Below, in pieces: positions 1 to 8,011 of a stretch of DNA of 64,000 nucleotides. The notes under the pieces were generated by a model, which worked only from the letters and a program-made list of their open reading frames with translations, searched no databases and was not told the origin of the DNA. Source of the DNA: Flavobacterium chilense (GTDB taxonomy: Bacteria > Bacteroidota > Bacteroidia > Flavobacteriales > Flavobacteriaceae); assembly GCF_001602525.1 (NCBI RefSeq), contig NZ_LSYT01000004.1, forward strand, positions 248,001 to 312,000, given 5' to 3'. Each line of letters begins with the position of its first letter. The stretch's first letter is position 1. Position numbers and translations under genes: made by a program.

Positions 1-200
1 TTTGCCGGAATTGTACGTCCCTTTTTGGCATCGAATCTTTTGAATAATTCTCCGTTGATAATAGCTGCCGCCGTACCATCAAATTTTCTGGTTGCGATTG
101 CTTCTCCGTTTATTACCCATTTATTTTCTGCATTAATTTTATTTACTACTCTCGCTAAATCGTTTGGATCTTTAGCGAATAATGTGCTTATCTTTTTCAT
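1..200 (-). CDS. ATP-dependent RNA ligase, DUF5565 type (5' part only)
   Basis: Sixty-six N-terminal residues are visible; the rest lies beyond the left edge. The sequence MKKISTLFAKDPNDLARVV followed by RKFDGTA matches the start of the RNA ligase 1 / DUF5565 family. In nucleotidyltransferase motif I (KxDG) the lysine, residue 39 here, takes the AMP. The expected role is joining RNA ends with ATP. The gene follows four tRNA or tRNA-like genes on the same strand (402-1112) with only repeat DNA between, so the RNAs and ligase may share a transcript. It is distinct from the Rnl1-type ligase at 27139. The family call rests on the N-terminus alone. Confidence 0.8.
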   Translation of the reverse strand, partial: MKKISTLFAKDPNDLARVVNKINAENKWVINGEAIATRKFDGTAAAIINGELFKRFDAKKGRTIPA

Positions 201-401
201 GTTTATTTTTTTTTAGTTTGCCACTAAGGCACTAAGGCTCAAAGTTTTTTTTCTTTGCGTCTTGGCGGCTTTGCGAGAATATTGCTAGCTACTGCATCTT
301 TAAAATCTCTCGCAAAGTCGCAGAGTCGCAAAGTTTTCTTTTTATATCTTCTTTTTAAACCTTTACGACTTTGTGTCTTCGTGGCATTTTCAATATTTTG
401 T

Positions 402-473
402 CTGGAAAGCAAGACTCGAACCTGCAACCTCCTGCATCCAAAGCAGGTAAACAACCAATCGTTATCTTCCCAG
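402..473 (-). ncRNA. tRNA-like RNA, Pro(UGG)-type, copy 1
   Basis: A cloverleaf folds on the minus strand: acceptor CTGGGAA/TTTCCAG (one G-U), short D arm AAC/GTT with a GATTGGCT loop, anticodon arm CCTGC-TTTGGAT-GCAGG (anticodon UGG), T arm GCAGG-TTCGAGT-CTTGC with one wobble pair. The anticodon and T arms resemble bacterial tRNA-Pro. The acceptor and D arm do not: position 8 is G instead of the near-universal U, and the D stem is only three pairs. No CCA is encoded. I read it as a tRNA-like relative of tRNA-Pro, not an ordinary tRNA. The second copy is at 665-736. Confidence 0.7.
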
Positions 474-664
474 TTTTTTTTCTGCCGCGAAGACACTAAG
501 ACACAAAGTTTTTTTCCTTAACATCTTGGCGACTTTGCGAGAATATTACTAGCTACTGCATCTTTAAAGTTTCACGCAAAGTCGCAGAGTCGCTAAGTTT
601 TCTTTTTATATCTTCTTTTTAAACCTTTACGACTTTGTGTCTTCGTGGCATTTTCAATATTTGT

Positions 665-736
665 CTGGGAAGCAGGACTCGAACCTGCAACCTCCTGCAT
701 CCAAAGCAGGTAAACAGCCAATCGTTATCTTCCCAG
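665..736 (-). ncRNA. tRNA-like RNA, Pro(UGG)-type, copy 2
   Basis: Second copy of the molecule at 402-473, with fully Watson-Crick acceptor (CTGGGAA/TTCCCAG) and T stems (GCAGG/CCTGC). Differences from copy 1 fall in the D loop, T stem and acceptor. Here the changes restore pairing, so the fold appears to be under selection. It has the same G8, three-pair D stem and UGG anticodon loop. Confidence 0.72.
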
Positions 737-946
737 TTTTTTCTGCCGCGAAGACACTAAGACACAAAGTTTTTTTCCTTAACATCTTGGCGACTTTGCG
801 AGAAAATTGCTCGCCAGCTCTTTTTACAATACTTTCTTAATCTCTCGCAAAATCGCAAAGTTTTCACTTTAAAGAATTTGCAAAATCTGCTCTATCTGCG
901 GGAAACAAAAAACTTTGTGGCTTAGCGCCTTTGTGGCAAAAATCGC

Positions 947-1018
947 GGCTCATACGGGAGTCGAACCCGTTTCTCCCGAGAGACAGTCGGGAAGGTTAGC
1001 CAGTAACCCCAATGAGCC
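947..1018 (-). ncRNA. tRNA-like RNA, Asp(GUC)-type anticodon
   Basis: Minus-strand cloverleaf: acceptor GGCTCAT/ATGAGCC (7 pairs), D arm GGTT-ACTGGCT-AACC, anticodon arm CCCGA-CTGTCTC-TCGGG and T arm ACGGG-TTCGACT-CCCGT. The loop would read GUC, but position 37 is U where a purine is nearly universal, and the body does not resemble tRNA-Asp. A small hairpin (GTTCT/AGAAC) separates it from the upstream tRNA-Arg. Probably a non-canonical tRNA-like RNA. Confidence 0.65.
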
Positions 1019-1039
1019 AGTTCTTTCTAGAGAACAAGT

Positions 1040-1112
1040 GATTTTGGAAGGATTCGAACCTTCGACCATCTGCTTAGAAGGCAGACGCTCTATCCAACTG
1101 AGCTACAAAATC
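1040..1112 (-). tRNA. tRNA-Arg(UCU), canonical-looking
   Basis: Full cloverleaf on the minus strand: GATTTTG/CAAAATC acceptor, TA at 8-9, D arm GCTC-AGTTGGAT-AGAGC, anticodon arm TCTGC-CTTCTAA-GCAGA (UCU, U33, A37) and T arm GAAGG-TTCGAAT-CCTTC. CCA is not encoded. It has no obvious defect, unlike its neighbours, and is the first member of the cluster that leads to the RNA ligase at the left edge. It may be a working tRNA or a decoy that keeps tRNA rules. Confidence 0.8.
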
Positions 1113-1219
1113 AGTTATTTTTCTTTTTGCCACAAAGGCGCTAAGACTCAAAGTTTTCTATTTTTAAAGCTTATTAAACCTTTGCGACTTTGTGCCTTCG
1201 TGCAAAAAACAATAGGCAT

Positions 1220-1246
1220 AAAAAAAGCACCTGATCAAAGGTGCCT
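1220..1246 (-). terminator. Rho-independent terminator of the 31-aa microgene
   Basis: On the minus strand GGCACCT / AGGTGC closes a short loop and is followed by seven T residues. It lies just downstream of the 31-codon frame at 1274-1369. Confidence 0.75.
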
Positions 1247-1273
1247 TACAAAATTCAACGTGATATAACTATC

Positions 1274-1369
1274 CTATTGCCTATAGTGATGCACCTGCAT
1301 TGCGAAACGTCCAAGATCGAATCTTGCGTTTAGTGGTAATCCGTATGATATTTTATTTTGTAAAGCCAT
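1274..1369 (-). CDS. Possible 31-aa peptide (microgene 1)
   Basis: A 31-codon frame beginning MALQNKISYGLPLNA and ending in QVHHYRQ. It sits in its own unit: a TTTGG-N20-TATCTTTG promoter about 70 bp upstream, a leader with a TTGAAAC/GTTTCAA hairpin (1408-1426), then a terminator 30 bp after the stop. The transcript would be about 210 nt. I do not recognise the peptide. It could be a leader, a small protein or an incidental frame in an sRNA. Confidence 0.4.
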   Translation of the reverse strand: MALQNKISYGLPLNARFDLGRFAMQVHHYRQ

Positions 1370-1437
1370 TTTATATGCTGTATTATATTTTAAAATTCTT
1401 ATCATTATTTGAAACGCTGTGTTTCAATTTTGTTCGG

Positions 1438-1470
1438 CAAAGATAATGTTGAAAAAATCATATTTCCAAA
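1438..1470 (-). promoter_or_regulatory. Promoter of microgene 1
   Basis: Minus-strand TATCTTTG (Bacteroidota -7 consensus TAnnTTTG) at 1438-1445, with a TTTGG -33 element 20 bp upstream. Confidence 0.65.
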
Positions 1471-1735
1471 TATTTTTTAAGATTATTTTTCTGAATATCA
1501 ATTAGTTACAACCTAATATAAAGCAAAGAAATTCCTGTCCGCAAACTAGTGCAGATTTATCTTTTTATCCAAATGACTGTTACTCATTAGATTACTTTCC
1601 AAGATTATATTTCCCTATTTTGATTAATCATTAAACATTTGGTCAATTATTTTTTTAGTTATTTTTAGTTAAATTTTCTTTTTAATCATTTTTTTAATCT
1701 CCTTTTTGTACTATCCGATGAATTCAAATTGTTTA
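1471..1735. other. AT-rich intergenic stretch, no gene seen
   Basis: About 265 bp of very AT-rich DNA between the two microgene units. I see no open frame of note, repeat or strong hairpin. Confidence 0.6.
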
Positions 1736-1772
1736 AAAACAAAAAAAAGCGTCCTGAAATGAGAACGCTTTT
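1736..1772 (-). terminator. Rho-independent terminator of the 32-aa microgene
   Basis: On the minus strand AGCGTTCT/AGGACGCT pairs around a CATTTC loop and is followed by eight T residues. Confidence 0.75.
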
Positions 1773-1801
1773 TGGTTTTATGATGAGTTTGACTCTAAAT
1801 T

Positions 1802-1900
1802 TTACATTTTAATTTCATAAAAACACATATAGCATCCTGAGCTTTCAGCTGGATAATCTCCCGCTAATTGTTCAAAAATTCTGCTTGATGATAGTGTCAT
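1802..1900 (-). CDS. Possible 32-aa cysteine-containing peptide (microgene 2)
   Basis: A 32-codon frame starting MTLSSSRIFEQLAGDYPA and ending GCYMCFYEIKM, with a CxxC pair. It has its own promoter 31 bp upstream and a terminator about 35 bp after the stop, giving a transcript near 185 nt. The layout matches microgene 1. I do not recognise the product; a small regulatory or secreted peptide, or an sRNA, is possible. Confidence 0.45.
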   Translation of the reverse strand: MTLSSSRIFEQLAGDYPAESSGCYMCFYEIKM

Positions 1901-1930
1901 GTGTATTTTTATATTTTTAATTACGGGAAC

Positions 1931-1963
1931 AAATGTAGTCTTTTTTTGTCTTAATTTAACAAT
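1931..1963 (-). promoter_or_regulatory. Promoter of microgene 2
   Basis: Minus-strand TACATTTG at 1931-1938 with TTG 22 bp upstream, the standard flavobacterial spacing. Confidence 0.65.
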
Positions 1964-1994
1964 TTATTCTGAAATTGTTATTTTTTCAACATAA

Positions 1995-3434
1995 TCAAAA
2001 ATCCTCATAAGTGAACTTAATTTCGTAAGGAAAATTTTCATTCGTGTCTTTTTCAAGTACTTTTCTTCCTAGCTTATCATAAGAATACGTATGAGTTATA
2101 ACTTTTCTCCCTTCTTCTCTTTCTCCTTGAGGCGATACAATATAACTTCCCTTTGAGTTTTGACTATCTTTTTGCTCATGATTATAATTCCTGCCAACCA
2201 TTTCATTTTTTTTATTATAGCTGAAATTATCAGTTCTAACCACTTTCGGTGGATTATTACCATCTAAAACCATCCACACACTTTTTGTAAGGTTTTTATT
2301 TTGATAATCATATTGAGTACGATTAAGAATTACCTTTCCCTTTTGCCAATTCATTTCTTTAAGTTGATATAAATTATCATAATAAAAATTGTACATATAT
2401 AAATCATCAAATTCAGTACTTACAGTTGCACCTTCTCCTTTACTAGGTAGTAACAATACTCGAAGTGTGAACGAATCAGGAGTTTTAACCAATATTGTTT
2501 CATACGATTTTGAATTAATATCAGTACGTTCATTAAAGTGATCCATTTTTTTTATCAATCCATCCTCAAAATATTTTACTTTATATGTATCAATATTAGT
2601 ATTGTCATACAATTTTCTCTGATAAGCCACAATACGATGCTGTTTGTCATATTCAAAAGTATAATTTCTACCCTTCCAACTGCCTGTTGTATATTCGATA
2701 TAAACCTTTTTGGTATTCTTCAAAGTTTTATAATCTGGAATAATATTATCTTCTACAAACAAGGCTTTGAAAATATTATTATTAGCCATATCTACTGCAT
2801 CTGCAGGAAAAGCAATATGTTTCCCTTCAGTTTCATTAATATCATTTACTTTACTTTTGAAATCTTTTTTAAATTGTTTATTGTTTTTTCTGTCTTCTTT
2901 TTCCTTAAATGTCTTTAACATTTTCTGAAAAGCTTCTGAATTTGCAACCTCAAAGTAGGTTTTAAATTCAGGCAGATACGAATCTTTCAAACCTCTAATG
3001 ATAACAGGAGCATTATAACCATTGCTAAGAATAAGACCATATTTCGGCAAATAAACACTGTCTATTACAAATTCTCCATCTTCATTTTCAAAACTTATAG
3101 CAGTAGTTGACGTATTTGTGATATCGAACGAATCGGGAATAGCACCTTCAAAACTAGAGAACAAATAAATCTCTTTCATCAGCTCTTTAAATTTATAGTA
3201 CTGTTCTGTATTTTTATTTCTGTAATTACTAATAAAAATAGCAGAAGGTGCACCAACAATGCGCATTCCGTTCGCTTTTTGTTCTTGTATTTGTTTAAGA
3301 GCTTTTGGAGACAGCGTTTCTATATTCGGCAGTTTTTCTAAAGTGGTTTGCGCCTGCAATAAACATATTGGAAATAGGAGAAAAAAAATAACACTATAAA
3401 AAGCTTTTTTTAAATTACATAAAGGATTATACAT
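1995..3434 (-). CDS. Secreted protein with degenerate YD/RHS-like repeats
   Basis: 479 residues. A signal peptide is clear: a basic start, the hydrophobic run AFYSVIFFLLFPICLL, then a cleavage site near LQAQ. From about residue 245 the chain has strand repeats of the YD type (NYTFEYDKQHRIVAY, TQYDYQNKNL, DNFSYNKKNEMVGR, HTYSYDKLGRKVLEK), as in RHS-like proteins but short. It starts 38 bp after the SWIM gene and could be the last gene of that transcript. No catalytic or toxin domain is visible at the C-terminus. The function is unknown. Confidence 0.75.
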   Translation of the reverse strand: MYNPLCNLKKAFYSVIFFLLFPICLLQAQTTLEKLPNIETLSPKALKQIQEQKANGMRIVGAPSAIFISNYRNKNTEQYYKFKELMKEIYLFSSFEGAIPDSFDITNTSTTAISFENEDGEFVIDSVYLPKYGLILSNGYNAPVIIRGLKDSYLPEFKTYFEVANSEAFQKMLKTFKEKEDRKNNKQFKKDFKSKVNDINETEGKHIAFPADAVDMANNNIFKALFVEDNIIPDYKTLKNTKKVYIEYTTGSWKGRNYTFEYDKQHRIVAYQRKLYDNTNIDTYKVKYFEDGLIKKMDHFNERTDINSKSYETILVKTPDSFTLRVLLLPSKGEGATVSTEFDDLYMYNFYYDNLYQLKEMNWQKGKVILNRTQYDYQNKNLTKSVWMVLDGNNPPKVVRTDNFSYNKKNEMVGRNYNHEQKDSQNSKGSYIVSPQGEREEGRKVITHTYSYDKLGRKVLEKDTNENFPYEIKFTYEDF

Positions 3435-3472
3435 AGAATTGTTTTATAAATAAATTGAAAAATATTAAATAT

Positions 3473-4801
3473 TTAAGAAATCGTCATTTTCACTGCCAAA
3501 ATATGTTTGCAAATTCCTCTTTTTCCCTGATAAGCAGTAAACCAGTCACAAGTGCATCTTTGCGAAGTATCATCTATAATCACTTTATGTACCACTCCGG
3601 AACCTTTTACTTTAGCCTCAATATAATTGGCTTTTCGTTCTACTATTTCTATTTCTTCGTTATCGATTAGTTTTTTAGCGTTTTTAAGTCTTGGGTTTAA
3701 AGATAGTATTCTTTCTGTCTTAAAAGGAAGACGACGATAAAAATGAGCCTTTTCGCTTAAATCATATCCTAATAATCCCATTGAAGATAAATTAGATGTG
3801 AGATTATCCATAGTTCCAAAATCAATATCATTTTCGATAGAAAGCATCGTTGGGTCAAACATTTCATTTGATTTTAAAAGACTGTTTAAGCCGTATACCC
3901 ATTCTATTGGTAAATTTTCGGTCATGGTTTCCAGTACATTTCCTTCACCGGAAAAGCCACGATATGAGTCAGGAGAAAATGCCATTAGTAATTGCATTTT
4001 GCCAAACTCGCATACAATAGAACAGGTTTGTTTATCTGACGATTCGTAAATGAAAATTTTATCTACAATTGCCAGAATACCTTCTAACAATCGTAATCTT
4101 TGTACACCTCCAATTCTAACGCTGTCTGCAGTTGCCAAAGTCGAAAACATAAATTTTCCGGCTCTTTTGGTAATGAAAAATTCGCCTTTTACGTTTCCTT
4201 TTGGCAGACTTTGAAATAACTGAATTGTCTGGATTTTATTGAGTTCAAATTTTAAATCCATATCGGCCAGATAAAGCTGAACGCTTGTTAATCCTTTTAT
4301 CCAGCGCATGGGCAGTGTTACTTTTTTCTCGACTACTTTTGCTTTACTTGTAATTACCTGAACATCCTGCTGACCAACAGCCAGTGTTACTTTTTCATTT
4401 TTCTGAATGGCATTAAGTGCATTGAGCATCGGATCATTAAAATCGACATTGGTTGTCCCGCTTGCAATAAATTCTCCGTCTACTGCGTCTGGTTTCATAT
4501 CGAGTCTTACATATACGCCATTACAGGAAGAAAAACCTTCGAAACGAAGTCTTTCAGATCCTGCCGAAACAATAGGATCGCGAAGACTTGGCGGAATTGG
4601 CCCAAAACGGGAACGAACCACTTTGGCAATTGTACTCCAGCATTTGGCGGTAACATAAGGATCTGTCAAGCTTCCCCAGAAAAAACACGGAATATTATTG
4701 ATTTCTTCAATTTCAGTCTGGTGTGCTAAAACCAGGTTGTTGATTCCTTTTGTTTTACTGTAGGTCGAAATTCCTTTATAATTATATTCTAAATCGGTCA
4801 T
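3473..4801 (-). CDS. SWIM zinc-finger protein
   Basis: 442 residues. The C-terminus holds a SWIM motif (CTCDWFTAYQGKRGICKH: CxC...CxH), a zinc-binding fold for protein or nucleic-acid contact. The first 400 residues are a conserved region I can place only by context. It starts 5 bp after the WGR gene stop, so the two are co-translated. SWIM proteins paired with WGR/DUF4132 proteins belong to MolR-type gene sets, which often also carry MoxR-type ATPase and VWA genes; neither is in this window. The biochemical role is unknown. Confidence 0.8.
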   Translation of the reverse strand: MTDLEYNYKGISTYSKTKGINNLVLAHQTEIEEINNIPCFFWGSLTDPYVTAKCWSTIAKVVRSRFGPIPPSLRDPIVSAGSERLRFEGFSSCNGVYVRLDMKPDAVDGEFIASGTTNVDFNDPMLNALNAIQKNEKVTLAVGQQDVQVITSKAKVVEKKVTLPMRWIKGLTSVQLYLADMDLKFELNKIQTIQLFQSLPKGNVKGEFFITKRAGKFMFSTLATADSVRIGGVQRLRLLEGILAIVDKIFIYESSDKQTCSIVCEFGKMQLLMAFSPDSYRGFSGEGNVLETMTENLPIEWVYGLNSLLKSNEMFDPTMLSIENDIDFGTMDNLTSNLSSMGLLGYDLSEKAHFYRRLPFKTERILSLNPRLKNAKKLIDNEEIEIVERKANYIEAKVKGSGVVHKVIIDDTSQRCTCDWFTAYQGKRGICKHILAVKMTIS

Positions 4802-4806
4802 GTTCT

Positions 4807-7800
4807 TTATTTTAAAATCTGCTTAACTAATGATTTAAGCGCTAAATTATCTTTCCATTGCTCGAAAAACCCAATTGCTTTTGCCGAAGGTTTCTGATTT
4901 GTTTTCATCAGAATGTCTACATAATTTTCCACCATTTTTTTGAAATTCGTTGGCAGTTTGTCTTTTACCTCAAGGTTTTCAAAAAATACTTTAAACAATT
5001 TTACCAAAGCACTGTTATGAAGCGGAGAAATATCTTTCAGGGCTGCTAATCCGTCTGAAAACCTTAAGAAAACTCCATATTTTTCAGATGCCAGACTTGC
5101 TGCTTTTTGAGCAAATATTGCTACATCAACAGCTTGTTTTTCGATTAAATTAATTAAAACTTCTCCTGCCAGTAATCGTAAATCTTTCTTTTCCTGAAAG
5201 AAACAGGCCGCGAATAAAAGTAACGTAGTTTCTGAAAATCTAAATTCAGATCGGTTCATTACATCCAGGAATCCTTTTAATTCCGGTTTAGAACCGTCTC
5301 CCGTTGCACAATTCTGTAGTAAGGTCAAGGCCAAAGCATCTGAATTCTGCGGTGTTAAACTATGCCAGTAATACGTATTCCCTGCGTAGTTTAATAAATA
5401 ATCCCAGCCGTTTCCACGATTATAAATATCCTGACTGTATAATAAGTAATTTGGAATTTTGGTATAATTCGGTAAATCAAATTTTAACTCGTACCAGGAT
5501 GGTGTTCGTTCTTTTTCTTTGGTTTGATAATTTGTCCATTCATTCCATTTTTCCTTAAATTTTATTTCTGCTACAAATGGTGCAACCACATATGGGACTT
5601 CTTTTAAATAGGTATTTTCAAATTCTGTAAAAGTACCGTTTGGATAAAATGTACGTGCTGCCGTAGCCCAAAGAGATAAGTTCCCGGTTTCTTTCGTAGT
5701 TTTTCCTAAAACCGCCAGTGCTTTTGAAAATAAAGAATTTGAATCTAAACTCAGTTTTTCATCAACACCAAGACAAAATGATAAAAGTGGTTGGAGTTCT
5801 CCTTCGATCTGATTTAATAACGGAATTGCTTCTTCGACATTTTCCCTTGGCATACGTGCCATCGCAATTGCTAAATCGACCGAATCAATTTCTTCTTTGT
5901 TTTTTTGGTATTCGATAACTCTTTCCAGCAAAACTTTTGGTGCTACCCAATACGGCTTATGGCTTGGGAAAGAAAGCAGCGGTAAGGCCGAATTTGAATC
6001 CATTTTTTCCTGTACTTTTTCCAGTAAAGGTTTGATTAAAATAAGGGTATTTATTTTTGAATAATGTTTGTATCGGCTGTCAAATTTGCCATCTACATTT
6101 TCTATTTTCTGCTGTAGAAATGACTTCATGAAATTTTTATGAACGGCTTCAAAATAGTGTTTTTGCAGCTGTTTTTCATAAGGCTGTAATTGTGCTTTAT
6201 AGTCTGCCGGAAACAAATCTCTTTGCTGGATGTAGGTATTCATTAGAATTTCTGTATCCAGAACCTCATTAGAACCAATGAAATTTCCAAACTGAAATAC
6301 GATATCATTCCAGTCCTTTGGCAGCTCAACTTCCTCGATAAGTAATACTTCTTTTTGAGGTGCAAAATGATATTCTTCTAAGGTATCCTGATCCATAGTC
6401 AGGGTTTCTTCATCTAAAAATGAACTCAATCCTGATTTTATATTGCCCTGCATTAAAGTAACATACGAACTCAGTTTTTCCTTTAATACTTTGTCTTTTG
6501 GAGATGCGATTTTCAGGATAATTTTAGATACTTTTTCCTGTAAGGTCAAATCAGAAATTACATAAACATCAGCCAGAATTGAAGCTATGGCGTTGTTTAA
6601 TTTCGGGTTTGCTTTGCTTATTTTTTCTAAAACCGGCAACACACTTTTTATAGCCGCTTTACAGTCGCCACGCATCATTAAAGGTTCAAGCCATTCCAGA
6701 AATGATTTGGTTTTAAATTTAGGGTGATTGTAAATTTTCTTCACCAATTCAATTCCGTAGCTTGTAATGGGCGGATAGGCATTATGCAAAAACGAGAATA
6801 TATTTTCCTGATATACGATCAGTTCGTCTTCTGAAGCTTTAAATTCTTCTATTCTTTTTCTAAAAAATGATTTCAGGTTATTGTTCCATTCTTTGGTTTG
6901 AATCTGGATGGCATTTTCAATAAAGAAACTGCGTTCCATTTTTTTCTCATCAAGTAAGGTTTTGTAAATAACACTCCAGGTCTGGAATTCATCATGTTTT
7001 TGAGCATGATCATCTCTGAAAAAATTATTATGAAGTACGGTTTCGTAGTTAAACAACTCAGGAATATCTCTCTGGTAAGCTGTTTTATCATTTACGACTT
7101 TATCGATAAATTTTCTGGCTTTCATTTTGGTTCGCCATTCATTTACATCGGCAAGACATAAAGCATACAATTCAGGATTAAACTGTATTAAACCCAATTC
7201 TTCAAACTGATGCAGGATATAATAATTAAAACTTTGCCAATCCTGTCTTTTTACTTTTTCGAGAATAAAAGTTTCGAGCCAATTGGGTTTCGCCCATAAT
7301 AGAGTATCTGTAACATACGCTTTTTCATTTGCTTCGTTAAGAAGATGTAGCGCTTCATCCCATGAATTAATTTCGGTTTTGTCAAATAATGCTATAGCAC
7401 TCAGGGTGATGATTTCCTTTTGTTTCTGATCTCCTCTGGTTCCCCATGAAGACCCCCAATTATTATTGGTTTTATTTTTTTTGAGATATTCAGGTTCTTT
7501 GGATAAATCTATGTATTGATTCCAAAATCTGTTATTTTTTTTAATATGTTTCTTTAATGCTTCGATATTGCCTTTTGAATTTTCTTTTAAAAAAGGCAAT
7601 AAATGTGCAATATCCTTAGATTTTATGATTTCATCGTATTCTTGCAGAACAGCTGCAGAACTTATGCCTTTGGCTGTTTTAGGTTTAGAAATTATAGTAA
7701 CTTCTCCGCTTTCAGAATATCCTTTTTTTATTTTTTCATTTAATAATTTTTCAGCAACTCTTAAGCATTCTTCATCTGTAGCAAAACTTTTGGTTTGAGA

Positions 7801-7911
7801 AGTTCCTGTGGTTCCGTTTTTACCATAAGTCACAGTATATTCAAATCCTGTCACATTTATTTCCCAGAATTTATCTGAATTGCCATCAATATATTTAAGA
7901 CTTTTTTTCAT
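4807..7911 (-). CDS. WGR-domain protein, MolR-like
   Basis: 1034 residues. Residues 1-75 form a WGR domain (FWEINVTGFEYTVTYGKNGT), a small fold known from PARPs and MolR-type proteins and thought to bind nucleic acid or partners. The rest is a long helical region without a catalytic motif I can name. The gene precedes the SWIM gene by 5 bp. A terminator-like hairpin separates it from the DUF4132 gene upstream, so it may have its own promoter. It probably acts with the SWIM and DUF4132 proteins; the molecular role is inferred only from association. Confidence 0.8.
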   Translation of the reverse strand: MKKSLKYIDGNSDKFWEINVTGFEYTVTYGKNGTTGTSQTKSFATDEECLRVAEKLLNEKIKKGYSESGEVTIISKPKTAKGISSAAVLQEYDEIIKSKDIAHLLPFLKENSKGNIEALKKHIKKNNRFWNQYIDLSKEPEYLKKNKTNNNWGSSWGTRGDQKQKEIITLSAIALFDKTEINSWDEALHLLNEANEKAYVTDTLLWAKPNWLETFILEKVKRQDWQSFNYYILHQFEELGLIQFNPELYALCLADVNEWRTKMKARKFIDKVVNDKTAYQRDIPELFNYETVLHNNFFRDDHAQKHDEFQTWSVIYKTLLDEKKMERSFFIENAIQIQTKEWNNNLKSFFRKRIEEFKASEDELIVYQENIFSFLHNAYPPITSYGIELVKKIYNHPKFKTKSFLEWLEPLMMRGDCKAAIKSVLPVLEKISKANPKLNNAIASILADVYVISDLTLQEKVSKIILKIASPKDKVLKEKLSSYVTLMQGNIKSGLSSFLDEETLTMDQDTLEEYHFAPQKEVLLIEEVELPKDWNDIVFQFGNFIGSNEVLDTEILMNTYIQQRDLFPADYKAQLQPYEKQLQKHYFEAVHKNFMKSFLQQKIENVDGKFDSRYKHYSKINTLILIKPLLEKVQEKMDSNSALPLLSFPSHKPYWVAPKVLLERVIEYQKNKEEIDSVDLAIAMARMPRENVEEAIPLLNQIEGELQPLLSFCLGVDEKLSLDSNSLFSKALAVLGKTTKETGNLSLWATAARTFYPNGTFTEFENTYLKEVPYVVAPFVAEIKFKEKWNEWTNYQTKEKERTPSWYELKFDLPNYTKIPNYLLYSQDIYNRGNGWDYLLNYAGNTYYWHSLTPQNSDALALTLLQNCATGDGSKPELKGFLDVMNRSEFRFSETTLLLFAACFFQEKKDLRLLAGEVLINLIEKQAVDVAIFAQKAASLASEKYGVFLRFSDGLAALKDISPLHNSALVKLFKVFFENLEVKDKLPTNFKKMVENYVDILMKTNQKPSAKAIGFFEQWKDNLALKSLVKQILK

Positions 7912-7960
7912 TATATCGTAAAGAAAGGTTTTAGGGTTATGTTTGTTTTTAAAAAATCAG

Positions 7961-7997
7961 GTTTTAAAAAGGCTGTTCTGATCCTGAACAGCCTTTT
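7961..7997 (-). terminator. Terminator after the DUF4132 gene
   Basis: Perfect stem GGCTGTTC/GAACAGCC with a 7-nt loop and a short T run on the minus strand, 15 bp after the DUF4132 stop. The T run is brief, so some read-through into the WGR gene is likely. Confidence 0.65.
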
Positions 7998-8011
7998 CTC
8001 AACATTTTATT

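Larger units (their letters stand above)
215..800. repeat. Tandem ~263-bp duplication carrying dispersed intergenic repeats and a tRNA-like gene
   Basis: Two near-identical units, about 222-480 and 484-745, each hold a 'cactaag...caaagttttttt...cttggcg.ctttgcgagaat' repeat, a long AT tract and one tRNA-like gene. The tRNA-like copies are offset by 263 bp. A third partial unit (about 746-800) stops before the tRNA. The 'gccactaaggcactaag / gcgactttgcgag' motif recurs elsewhere in the window (905-940, 1125-1200, 21360-21430, 25385-25440, 25935-26060, 33480-33610) and is an intergenic repeat family. No protein-coding gene is supported here. Confidence 0.85.

Noticed and set aside
215..745. CRISPR-like array from two similar units
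   Set aside because: Only two long units, no short constant repeat with unique spacers; they are a tandem duplication with tRNA-like genes.
915..1268. 117-aa plus-strand frame
   Set aside because: It spans two minus-strand tRNA or tRNA-like genes and repeats; not coding.
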